DNA of 37,480 nt from Nonomuraea sp. MG754425. Its GTDB lineage: Bacteria; Actinomycetota; Actinomycetes; Streptosporangiales; Streptosporangiaceae. The position numbers were made by a program, and so were the translations under genes. The DNA lies in NCBI RefSeq assembly GCF_021699195.1, contig NZ_SSXE01000089.1:1-37480 (forward strand), in the 5' to 3' direction. A model generated the notes under the pieces. The model was not told where the DNA came from, ran no database searches, and saw nothing but the letters and a program-made list of their open reading frames with translations. Below are positions 1 to 6,847 of this stretch, piece after piece. How positions within the stretch are numbered: the stretch's first letter is position 1; every line of letters begins with the position of its first letter.

Positions 1-1235
1 AGGCAGAACAGGTGCACGCCCGTCAGCACCGCCAGCGGACCCGGCGGCGCCGAGGCCAGCTCCGGCATCCCGACGCCCGCCACCGACCCCCACAACGTCC
101 GCATCGTGGCGAACGGCGAGACGGTCATCCCCTGCGCGCCCTGCCCGAACACCACGAACTGGGCGAACAGCAGGCACCCCAGCGTGAGCGCCGCCGCCGC
201 CGGCCAGACGCGCGGCACCCGCCGCTCCACCACCCCGCGCACGGCCGTCACCAGCAGCAACCCCGCCAGCAACAGCGGCAGGTAGGTGGCCTTGGCCCCG
301 GTGAGCGCCACCAGCAGCACGACCAGCGCCGCCCACCGCGCCCGGAACCCGCCCGCCAGCAGCGACACCACCGGGACGAACAGCAGCGCCCCGAACGTCT
401 GCGTCGGGCTGGTCGAGACGGTGAACATCGAGCGCGAGCTGAACACCACCTCCTCCACCAGCGCCGGGCTGAACAGGAAGTACGTCACCCCCGCCGCCGC
501 CATCGGCAACATCGACAGCCGGTAGACCAGGGTCGCCGGCTCGATCCCGGTCACCCAGCTCGTGGCGGCCATCTCGGCGTAGACGAACCAGTGGTAGGAC
601 AGCCGCTCGCCCAGCACGGACGGCAGCGTGAGCGGGAAGTGGTGCTTGGCCTCGCCGACCAGCGCCAGGTGGTACGGCATGTCCACGTACCCGGCCGTGA
701 TCGGCACGCGGTACACCGACATCGTGCTCCACGCGATCAGGAACGCCACGATCCCGGCGAGCGTCCAGGCGCACCACGCGGGCAGACGCTGCCCGTCCGC
801 CGGTCGCCGCCAGTGCCGCCGCAGGCCGGGCACGAGGGCGAACGCGCACACCACCACGACAGGCGGGACCAGCACCAGCAGCGGCAGCCCCACCGCCCTG
901 GCCGGGACGTAGGCGAGCACCTCGACCGCGTACCCGAGCGCCAGCCCGGCCGCCACGTCCTCGGCCACCGACGTGCCGCTCGACGTGCCGCTCGACGTGC
1001 CGCTCGACGTGCCGCCCGCTGTGCCGCCCGTCCGGCCGCCGGTCAGCGCGCGCCACAGCAGCGTCCCCGGCAGGGCCACCCCGCCGCCGAGGTAGGCGGC
1101 GAAGGCGGCGAGGTCGCGCGGGGACACCCCGCACCACAGGAAGACGGCCACGGCCCCGGCGCACACGAGCGCCGCCGGCGCCCAGGCCTGCCGCGCGAGA
1201 CAGGCGAGCGTGCTCCCGGGAGCCGCCGGCGTCAT
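1..1235 (-). CDS. Large multi-pass membrane protein, possible GT-C glycosyltransferase (3' end cut by window edge)
   Basis: An open frame of 411 codons runs from ATG at 1235 off the left edge with no stop. I checked the frame by translating several stretches. The N-terminus reads MTPAAPGSTLACLARQAW and is followed by repeated hydrophobic segments, so it is an integral membrane protein with at least eight likely spans in the visible part. An outside-type loop near residues 170-215 holds an acidic/aromatic motif (YVDMPYHLAL, then LSYHWFVYAE), which resembles the loop acids of GT-C glycosyltransferases that use lipid-linked donors. That assignment is inference. Residues about 70-89 are a Gly-Thr-Ser tandem repeat. 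The ATG overlaps the stop of the luxC-like gene (ATGA), so it is the last visible gene of the leftward lux-like operon. It could equally be a polymerase or an O-acyl carrier protein; the family is not firmly recognised. Confidence 0.8.
   Translation of the reverse strand, partial: MTPAAPGSTLACLARQAWAPAALVCAGAVAVFLWCGVSPRDLAAFAAYLGGGVALPGTLLWRALTGGRTGGTAGGTSSGTSSGTSSGTSVAEDVAAGLALGYAVEVLAYVPARAVGLPLLVLVPPVVVVCAFALVPGLRRHWRRPADGQRLPAWCAWTLAGIVAFLIAWSTMSVYRVPITAGYVDMPYHLALVGEAKHHFPLTLPSVLGERLSYHWFVYAEMAATSWVTGIEPATLVYRLSMLPMAAAGVTYFLFSPALVEEVVFSSRSMFTVSTSPTQTFGALLFVPVVSLLAGGFRARWAALVVLLVALTGAKATYLPLLLAGLLLVTAVRGVVERRVPRVWPAAAALTLGCLLFAQFVVFGQGAQGMTVSPFATMRTLWGSVAGVGMPELASAPPGPLAVLTGVHLFC
969..1028. 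repeat. 12-bp tandem repeat inside the membrane protein gene
   Basis: The unit CGACGTGCCGCT occurs three times exactly (969-980, 981-992, 993-1004), once with one change (1005-1016) and once more degenerate (1017-1028). The unit is a multiple of three, so copy-number change would keep the reading frame. On the coding strand it encodes a Gly-Thr-Ser-Ser repeat between predicted membrane segments. Confidence 0.93.
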
Positions 1236-2461
1236 CGGACGACGGTCACCAGCCGGGTGAACTCGGCGGGCAGGTCCACGCCGTCCCACACCCGGTGGAA
1301 GCTCAGCGCGCCGCCCACCGGCACCATGCGATCGACCCCGCGCCCGGCCAGCCCCCTGGCCAGCTCCTCCAGCTCGTCGCGGCCGAACCCGAAGTGCGTC
1401 ATCGTCTGGTCGCGCCGCTCCACCAGCGGCGCCAGCTCGGCCAGCGCGGCCAGCCTGGCGTGCGCGAACGTGCCCGCCCCCAGCCACCGGCGCGGCGGCG
1501 GCGCCGCGGCCGGCAGGCGTACGCAGGCCAGCGCGTTGCCGTGGAACTCCACGCGCTCCGCCAGCCCGTCGGCGGCCAGCCCGTAGGTGGAGACCCGCTT
1601 CTCCACGGCCATCGCCGCGTCGACCCCCCACCCGCGCGCCGTCAGCACCCGCGCGACGTGGCCGGTGAAGTCGGTCCGCGCCGCCTCGCAGTCGCCCTCG
1701 GCCCCCACCCAGAACACGGTGCCGGGGGAGGAGCAGGCGGCCTGGTCGAACCAGTAGGCGTCGTTGACGAAGCCCTCCGCCGTGGTGACCCGCGCGGCCC
1801 GCGGCGCGCACAACCACGCCGCCGCCCGCACCACGGCGAACGAGGAACGGTCGGGGAAGGTCAGGTCGCGGGCGTGCGGGGCGAGCGGGTGCCGCCGGAT
1901 CTCGCGTACGGCGTGGTCGCCGCCCCACACCACGCGCAGGTCGCAGGCCGCCGACAGCGCGGCCGTGACGGCGTCGGAACGCTCGTAGGAGACGACCCGC
2001 TGGGTGGCCGCGATCACGGGGTCGGCCTCGGCCAGCGCCTCGTGCAGGGTCTCCAGGATGGTCCCGGCGACCGTGCCGGAGCGGCGCGAGAGGCGTACGA
2101 CGTTGCGGTTGCCCATCAGCGCCGACAGGGCCCAGGAGTAGACGAAGACCGTGTCCACGTTCGCGGGCGGCACATGGAAGACCAGGCCGCGCGGCACGCG
2201 TACGTGCTCGCCGGACAGCCCGTCGACCGTACGGGCCAGCTCGCTCGGCCGCAGGAAGAAGCCCAGCGAGCCCAGCTCGGGATGCCGGCGCGCCAGCGCG
2301 GGCCGCAGCAGCCGCCGTCCGAACGCCGCGAGGAACTCCCTGACCCGCTCGTCGCCGACCCGCAGCCCGCCGGCCGTCCCGCCGAGCAACTCCTCGACCG
2401 GCGTGGACGGGCCGGCGGGAAATCTCACGTCCACGGTGGTGGCACGCTGGTCGTCCGGCAT
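1232..2461 (-). CDS. LuxC-family acyl reductase (fatty acyl-CoA/acyl-ACP to aldehyde)
   Basis: A 409-residue protein of the LuxC acyl reductase family (aldehyde-dehydrogenase fold), which reduces an activated acyl group to an aldehyde with NADPH. Visible signs are the segment RVPRGLVFHVPPANVDTVF (about 88-106), typical of LuxC near the nucleotide site, and FDQAACSSP with the probable acylated cysteine at Cys243. I chose ATG at 2461 because it overlaps the luxE-like stop (TGATG). A frame extension to 2488 exists but would overlap the upstream gene by 28 bases. The gene sits directly after a LuxE homologue, matching the LuxC-LuxE reductase pair, but no luciferase genes are present. Acting with the ACP, ligase and reductase of this operon, it probably makes an aldehyde or thioester for a surface glycan; the substrate is unknown. 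Confidence 0.9.
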   Translation of the reverse strand: MPDDQRATTVDVRFPAGPSTPVEELLGGTAGGLRVGDERVREFLAAFGRRLLRPALARRHPELGSLGFFLRPSELARTVDGLSGEHVRVPRGLVFHVPPANVDTVFVYSWALSALMGNRNVVRLSRRSGTVAGTILETLHEALAEADPVIAATQRVVSYERSDAVTAALSAACDLRVVWGGDHAVREIRRHPLAPHARDLTFPDRSSFAVVRAAAWLCAPRAARVTTAEGFVNDAYWFDQAACSSPGTVFWVGAEGDCEAARTDFTGHVARVLTARGWGVDAAMAVEKRVSTYGLAADGLAERVEFHGNALACVRLPAAAPPPRRWLGAGTFAHARLAALAELAPLVERRDQTMTHFGFGRDELEELARGLAGRGVDRMVPVGGALSFHRVWDGVDLPAEFTRLVTVVR

Positions 2462-3492
2462 CAGCCCTGCCCCATGGTGTCGCTGCATCCGCGCGCCTCG
2501 GCCCGCGGCAGCCGGCCGAGGACCTCGAACCGCTTGCCGGGCCAGCTCCCGTCGTCCACGCCGCGCACCACGCCGAGGTCCTCGGTCAGCAGCACGTGCC
2601 CCGGGTAGGACGTGGGCAGCGTGCTGACCACCTCGATCAGCCCTGGCACGCCGACCGGCGCCTCCTGCCAGGTCTCGGGGTCGCGGATCACGACGTCGGC
2701 GAAGTCGGGGCAGTAGAGCCCGTCACCGCCGGGGCCCTCCAGGAACACGGTGCCGATCTGCTCGACCATGCCGTAGAAGTTGTGCACCCGGCTCAGCCCG
2801 CACTCGGCCGCCAGCCGCCGCCGGAACTCGGCGTTGCCGACCGCCTGCTCGGCCAGCCGCTTCCACCCGCCCGAGTGGATGAGCACCGCCTGTGACAGGT
2901 CGGCGCCCAGGCCGCGCAGATGCAGCCAGACCATGAAGGTGAACCCGAAGACGAGGAACGGCTCGCCGCCGTGCCGCGCCAGGAACCGCTTGACCGCCTC
3001 GGCGTCGAGCCGGCCCTGCTCGTCGAGCACGAAGGTGTGGTCTCTGCCGAAGTTCATCATGCCCAGCACGCCGGCGCCGCGGGCGCTCAGCGTCGGGTCG
3101 CGCACGACCGAGCGGCTGTCCACGACCAGCATCGGCAGCCGCCGCGGGCCCAGCACCGCCCGGATCGTGGCGGCCAGCATGCGCGGCTGCGCCGCCGCCG
3201 CCTCGCGGTCGAGGTGGATCCGGCTCGGCCGCTGCCCGGTGGTGCCGCTGGAGACCAGCACCCGGAACACCTGCTCCTCGGGCACGCTGCGCAGCTCGTG
3301 CGTCTTGAACAATCGCACCGGCAGCCACGGCAGGTCGGCCAGCCGCTCGTAGGGCGGACGCGCGCCGATGGCGTCGAGGATCCGGCGGTAGGGCGGGCAC
3401 GCCGCGCGATGGCGCTCGGTCAGCGCCGCCAGCTCGGGCGTCAGCACGGCCTCCCGCTCGGGCCCGCTCAGCGTGAACACGGCGGAGCTCAC
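2461..3492 (-). CDS. LuxE-family acyl-protein synthetase
   Basis: A 343-residue member of the LuxE/acyl-protein synthetase family. These enzymes adenylate a carboxylate with ATP, move the acyl group to a C-terminal cysteine and pass it to LuxC. The adenylate-binding motif SSGTTGQRPS is near residue 100. The C-terminus carries RGCSDTMGQG, with Cys336 in the place of the acylated cysteine of LuxE. The region HNFYGMVEQIGTVFLEGP matches the second conserved ANL-type motif. Translation starts at GTG 3492, overlapping the ligase stop by four bases (GTGA). The stop overlaps the luxC-like start (TGATG), so the two are probably translated as a coupled pair. Function outside bioluminescence is inferred. 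Confidence 0.9.
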   Translation of the reverse strand: MSSAVFTLSGPEREAVLTPELAALTERHRAACPPYRRILDAIGARPPYERLADLPWLPVRLFKTHELRSVPEEQVFRVLVSSGTTGQRPSRIHLDREAAAAQPRMLAATIRAVLGPRRLPMLVVDSRSVVRDPTLSARGAGVLGMMNFGRDHTFVLDEQGRLDAEAVKRFLARHGGEPFLVFGFTFMVWLHLRGLGADLSQAVLIHSGGWKRLAEQAVGNAEFRRRLAAECGLSRVHNFYGMVEQIGTVFLEGPGGDGLYCPDFADVVIRDPETWQEAPVGVPGLIEVVSTLPTSYPGHVLLTEDLGVVRGVDDGSWPGKRFEVLGRLPRAEARGCSDTMGQG

Positions 3493-4796
3493 GTGAGGGA
3501 CTCCAGCTTGCGGTAGTCGATTTTGCCGGTCGCGAGGAGCGGCAGGTGGTCGATGTGCCGCATGTCGAAGCCGCTCCAGTGCAGCCGCAGCTCGGCCCCC
3601 AGCCGCCGGGCCAGGCGCACCCGGGCGGCCGCGTCGAGCGCCTCCGTCCAGACCGTCACGCGGTCGTCGCCGCTGGTGACCGCCACGGGCCCGAGGCCGC
3701 GCAGCATGCGCTCGACGTCGTCGAGGTTGACGCGGGTGCCGAAGACCTTCGCGATGCGCCTGAGCCGCCCGGTGACCTGGAGGAAGCCCTCGTCGTCGAG
3801 CTGCCCGAGGTCGCCGGTGCGCAGCACCCCGCCCAGGTCGTCGCCCCTGGCGAGGTCGTCGGCGCGCTCGGCGTAGCCCATCATGACGTTGGGCCCGCGG
3901 TAGACGATCTCGCCGTCGTCGATCTCCAGCGAGCCGCCGGGCACGGCGACCCCGACCGAGCCGGGTTTGCCGGCCAGCCGGTCGGGTGGCAGGACGGCCA
4001 TCCGGGCCGTGGCCTCGGTCTGCCCGTACATGACGTAGAAGCGCTCGACCTGCGCGGCGAACTCGTCGGCCAGCTCGGGCGCGAGCCGCCCGCCGGCCTG
4101 CGTGAGCGTGGTGAGCGCGGGGTACTTCGAACGGTCGAAGCGGATGCGGCGCATCATCGAGTACTGGTACGGCACGGCGGCCAGCGAGGTGCAGTCGTGG
4201 GCGTGCAGATCCGCCCAGAACGACCGCTCCAGCAGCCCCGCCTCCGTCAGCACCACGGACCCGCCCGCGATGAGATGGCTGTTGAGCACCGACAGGCCGT
4301 AGCTGTAGTGCAGCGGCAGGCTCGTGGGCGCGATCTCGCCCGGCCCGATCGACAGGGCGGTGGCGATGGCGCCCGCGTTGCTCAGCACGGCCTGGCGCGA
4401 GAGGCGGACGAGCTTCGGGTTGCCGGTCGAGCCCGAGGTGGCCAGCAGCAGGCCGAGGTCGGGATGCGGGTCGGGCACGTCGGCCCGGGTCGGCGGCGGC
4501 TCGTCGAGCGGGTTGGTGAACCCGAGCAGCGCGGCCGGTTTGAACCGCTCGGCCAGGTCGGCCAGCGTGGCGGCGGGCAGGTCGGGGTCGAGCAGCGCGA
4601 TCGGCCGGCCCGCGTGCCAGGCGCCCAGGTAGCAGAACACGGAGGCCGGCGTGTTGCGCATCGCGCAGAACAGCGGCCCGGGGCGCAGCCCGTCGAGATT
4701 CTCGGCGGCGCGCTTGATGTAGTGGGCGAGCTGGTCGCCGCCGATGCCCTCCTCTGAGCCGGACGGGATGAGCCGGGCCTGCGGGTGCGGGAACAT
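3489..4796 (-). CDS. AMP-forming acyl-CoA/acyl-ACP ligase (ANL superfamily)
   Basis: A 435-residue acyl-activating enzyme. The ATP-binding loop TSGSTGNPK lies at residues 120-128. YGQTEATARM is the adenine/acyl motif, RTGDLGQLDDEG holds the ribose-binding Asp, and ATGKIDYRKL near the C-terminus contains the adenylation lysine (Lys425). It is shorter than typical acyl-CoA synthetases (about 500-560 residues) because both ends are compact. The start is ATG 4796, overlapping the ketoreductase stop (TGATG). A longer open frame to 5105 is only antisense-like sequence and is rejected. With an ACP two genes upstream, the likely job is to load a carboxylic acid onto that ACP or onto CoA; the chain length is not readable. 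Confidence 0.9.
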   Translation of the reverse strand: MFPHPQARLIPSGSEEGIGGDQLAHYIKRAAENLDGLRPGPLFCAMRNTPASVFCYLGAWHAGRPIALLDPDLPAATLADLAERFKPAALLGFTNPLDEPPPTRADVPDPHPDLGLLLATSGSTGNPKLVRLSRQAVLSNAGAIATALSIGPGEIAPTSLPLHYSYGLSVLNSHLIAGGSVVLTEAGLLERSFWADLHAHDCTSLAAVPYQYSMMRRIRFDRSKYPALTTLTQAGGRLAPELADEFAAQVERFYVMYGQTEATARMAVLPPDRLAGKPGSVGVAVPGGSLEIDDGEIVYRGPNVMMGYAERADDLARGDDLGGVLRTGDLGQLDDEGFLQVTGRLRRIAKVFGTRVNLDDVERMLRGLGPVAVTSGDDRVTVWTEALDAAARVRLARRLGAELRLHWSGFDMRHIDHLPLLATGKIDYRKLESLT

Positions 4797-5626
4797 CACA
4801 CCACCAGCCCGCCGTCGATGCCGAGCACCTGCCCGGTGACGAACCCCGCCTGCGGCGACAGCAGGAACGCCACGGCCCCGGCCACGTCGCCGGGCTCGCC
4901 CAGGCGGCCGAGCGGGGTGGCCGCGACCACCGCCGCGCGGGCGGCGTCGTCGAGCGTGCCGAGCAGCCCGGTACGGATGTAGCCGGGGGCCACGGCGTTG
5001 ACCCTGACCCCGGACGGCCCGAGCTCTTTGGCCGCGGCCCTGGTGAGGCCGATGAGCGCGGCCTTGGTGGCCGAGTAGACGGCCTGGCCGGGCCCGCCCG
5101 CGCATCCCATGATCGAGGCCACCAGCACCACGGCCGGGGACGTGCCCCGGCGCAGCAGCCTGGTCGCGGCCTGGAGGGTGTGGGTGGCGCCGATGGCGTT
5201 GATCCGGAAGAGCCGTTCGATGGCGGCCTGGCCCGTCATGCCGAGCAGGCCGGCCTCGTGCACGCCCGCGTTGATCACGAGCGAGTCGAGCCGGCCGTGC
5301 CGCTCGTAGACGCGTCGCATCATGGCGGAGACCTGCGCGAGGTCGGCGACGTCGGCGGCGACGGAGTCGGTGGTGCCGGCCGGGGCTGCGTCGCCGCGCC
5401 GGGACTCCGCCGGGTGGCCGTCATCAGCGACGGTCGTGAGCTCGGCCGCGATCTCGGCCGCCGCCTTCGCGGCCCGCTCGTCGTCGCGGCCGTGCACCAC
5501 GACGGTGTGGCCGGACGCGGCCAGCGTGGCGGCCACGGCCCGCCCGATGCCCTTCGTCGAGCCCGTGACCAGGGCGACCCGTGGCGCGCCGGTCGGCGGG
5601 TCAGAGGGTGGCCGCGCCGACGCCAT
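4796..5626 (-). CDS. SDR-family ketoreductase, FabG-like
   Basis: A 276-residue short-chain dehydrogenase/reductase. The NADP(H) motif TGSTKGIG is at residues 21-28 and NAG at 119-121. The catalytic tetrad is readable as Asn143, Ser171, Tyr184 and Lys188. The C-terminal pattern (PLGRLGEPGDVAGAVAFLLS, then DGGLVV) is typical of 3-oxoacyl-ACP reductases. A low-complexity insertion at about 64-88, rich in Asp, Ala and Gly, is unusual for the family. The start at 5626 overlaps the ACP gene by 26 bases, a larger overlap than elsewhere in the operon, so a slightly later start is possible. With the ACP it probably reduces a 3-oxoacyl-ACP to a 3-hydroxyacyl-ACP; acting on a sugar instead cannot be excluded. 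Confidence 0.9.
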   Translation of the reverse strand: MASARPPSDPPTGAPRVALVTGSTKGIGRAVAATLAASGHTVVVHGRDDERAAKAAAEIAAELTTVADDGHPAESRRGDAAPAGTTDSVAADVADLAQVSAMMRRVYERHGRLDSLVINAGVHEAGLLGMTGQAAIERLFRINAIGATHTLQAATRLLRRGTSPAVVLVASIMGCAGGPGQAVYSATKAALIGLTRAAAKELGPSGVRVNAVAPGYIRTGLLGTLDDAARAAVVAATPLGRLGEPGDVAGAVAFLLSPQAGFVTGQVLGIDGGLVV

Positions 5627-5849
5627 GCTTCTCCAGCAGCTCGGCCGCCTTGGCGAACGAGCTCATGTCGATCATTTCCTCGGTGTCGATCATGACGGAG
5701 AACTCGTCCTCCATCGCCGCGATCAGCGCCATGTGCGCGAGTGAGTCCCACTGCTGGATGGCGCGGTATTCGAGGCCGTCGACGTCGGCGTCGGGCGGAA
5801 GGTTGAGCGCCATGCGGAAGACGGCGCGAAGGCGATCGAGATGACTCAT
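5601..5849 (-). CDS. Acyl carrier protein
   Basis: An 82-residue acidic carrier protein. The phosphopantetheine attachment site is the DSL motif in QQWDSLAHMALI, Ser36. The helix II/III pattern EDEFSVMIDTEEMIDMSSF matches stand-alone ACPs. It is the first gene of the leftward operon and probably tethers the acyl group handled by the downstream ligase, ketoreductase, LuxE and LuxC proteins. The start ATG 5849 follows a purine-rich GAGAGTGAGAGA stretch. It is not the housekeeping ACP, since no fabD, fabH or fabF is nearby. Confidence 0.93.
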   Translation of the reverse strand: MSHLDRLRAVFRMALNLPPDADVDGLEYRAIQQWDSLAHMALIAAMEDEFSVMIDTEEMIDMSSFAKAAELLEKHGVGAATL

Positions 5850-5941
5850 GATCTCTCACTCTCTGTCCTCAAGCCAGCACGAAGTGTAGCTGCAATCGCT
5901 CGCCAGGAGAAACCAAGGCCCCGTCCTGAGTAATGGAACCG

Positions 5942-5947
5942 TATAAC
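5942..5947 (+). promoter_or_regulatory. Possible -10 box of the rightward operon in the 5850-5975 divergent gap
   Basis: TATAAC is the best -10-like hexamer on the + strand between the two divergent operons. It would start a transcript about 20 bases before the ATG at 5976, leaving room for the strong ribosome site at 5962-5969. No convincing -35 lies 16-18 bases upstream, so the call is tentative. On the other strand TACACT, about 40 bases before the ACP start, is the only comparable candidate. Confidence 0.3.
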
Positions 5948-5975
5948 GAGGCGTGACCCCCGAGGAGGGCTGGGA

Positions 5976-6014
5976 ATGTCGGATGGGACCACGGCCACCG
6001 TACGGGGGGAATGA
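5976..6014 (+). CDS. 12-codon leader ORF, or the true N-terminus of the next gene if G6 tract differs
   Basis: ATG 5976 has the best ribosome site of this operon, GAGGAGGG at 5962-5969, six bases upstream. It reads only 12 codons (MSDGTTATVRGE) to TGA at 6012-6014, which overlaps the ATG at 6011 as ATGA. The ATG at 6011 itself has only a G-run directly against it and no usable spacing. So either this is a translationally coupled leader, or one extra G in the G6 run at 6004-6009 would fuse it in frame, giving MSDGTTATVRGGMMDES at the start of the next protein. Confidence 0.4.
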   Translation: MSDGTTATVRGE

Positions 6015-6847
6015 TGGACGAATCCAATCACTGGTACGGGCACTCCCGCATACTCGGCAAGTACTGCGGCCTTTCGGACGAGGCCCCAAAACGAATCCAA
6101 GGTTTCCTCCAGCACGGATGGAACTATCTCCACGGATTTCCCCCGAACGACCACTGGACGAGCCCCGGATATCCCCGTTTCATCTGGTCGGACGTGCTCC
6201 GACGCAGGGGTTGGTCGATGGGGCGCAGGGGCCAGTACCTGATCGGCGCACCCTGGATTTACCTCCTTTGCCTGGAGCCGGAGCTGGGCGCGCGGCCCGA
6301 TCGCGAGGGTACGATCTGGTATCCGTTCCACGGCTGGGAAAAGCATTCTGTCAGCGGGGACCACGCCCGGCTTGCCGACGAGATCCGGAATGTCGAAATT
6401 GGGCCGGTCACGGTCTGCCTTTATTGGCTTGAATACGCTAATCCGGACATTCGGCGCGCTTATCAATCAAGGGGCTTCCGGGTCATCTGTCATGGCGAGC
6501 GCGGATCCCGCTGGGAGGGAAAGGGCCGCGACTTCCTGCGCAAGCAGTTGGTCGAGTTGCGGCGCCACCGCAGGGTGGCCTCCAACCGGCTCGGCAGCGC
6601 ACTGTTCTACGGCGCCTCGGTGGGATGCGAGGTGGCCGTGTACGGCGATCCGATGCAGTTCGACGACGAACGTCCCGAGTACGGCGGCACCGCCCGCCGC
6701 AAGCGGCTCTGGCCGGAGCTGCACGGCACACACGTCGATCCGGAACTGTCGTCGGAGGTGGCGCGGCGCGAGCTGGGATTCGAGTATCAGGCGACACCGG
6801 AGGAGCTACGGCGAATGTTCGGATGGAAGCGGGTGCGGATCCAATGA
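6011..6847 (+). CDS. Unrecognised protein, GT-B-like; candidate nonulosonic acid transferase
   Basis: A 278-residue soluble protein that I cannot place in a named family. Aromatic-rich stretches (IGAPWIYLLCLEPE, WYPFHGWEKHSV) are followed by a Rossmann-like part: FRVICHGERG, then VASNRLGSALFYGASVGCEVAVYGDPM at about 190-218. Paired serines before a small-residue helix and a G..V.VYGD strand recall the nucleotide-sugar-binding end of GT-B glycosyltransferases, including CMP-sialic acid and Kdo enzymes. The pathway for CMP-pseudaminic acid is complete nearby but no transferase is otherwise evident, so this is my candidate; that is inference. GC is low for the window (50% over 6421-6480 against 78% over 7201-7260), hinting at a separate origin. 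The stop overlaps the next start (ATGA). The start is uncertain: see the leader ORF at 5976. Confidence 0.75.
   Translation: MMDESNHWYGHSRILGKYCGLSDEAPKRIQGFLQHGWNYLHGFPPNDHWTSPGYPRFIWSDVLRRRGWSMGRRGQYLIGAPWIYLLCLEPELGARPDREGTIWYPFHGWEKHSVSGDHARLADEIRNVEIGPVTVCLYWLEYANPDIRRAYQSRGFRVICHGERGSRWEGKGRDFLRKQLVELRRHRRVASNRLGSALFYGASVGCEVAVYGDPMQFDDERPEYGGTARRKRLWPELHGTHVDPELSSEVARRELGFEYQATPEELRRMFGWKRVRIQ

Noticed and set aside
1232..5849. Bioluminescence (lux) operon
   Set aside because: Only LuxC and LuxE homologues are present. There is no luxA, luxB or luxD, and the ACP/ligase/ketoreductase and glycan neighbours point elsewhere.
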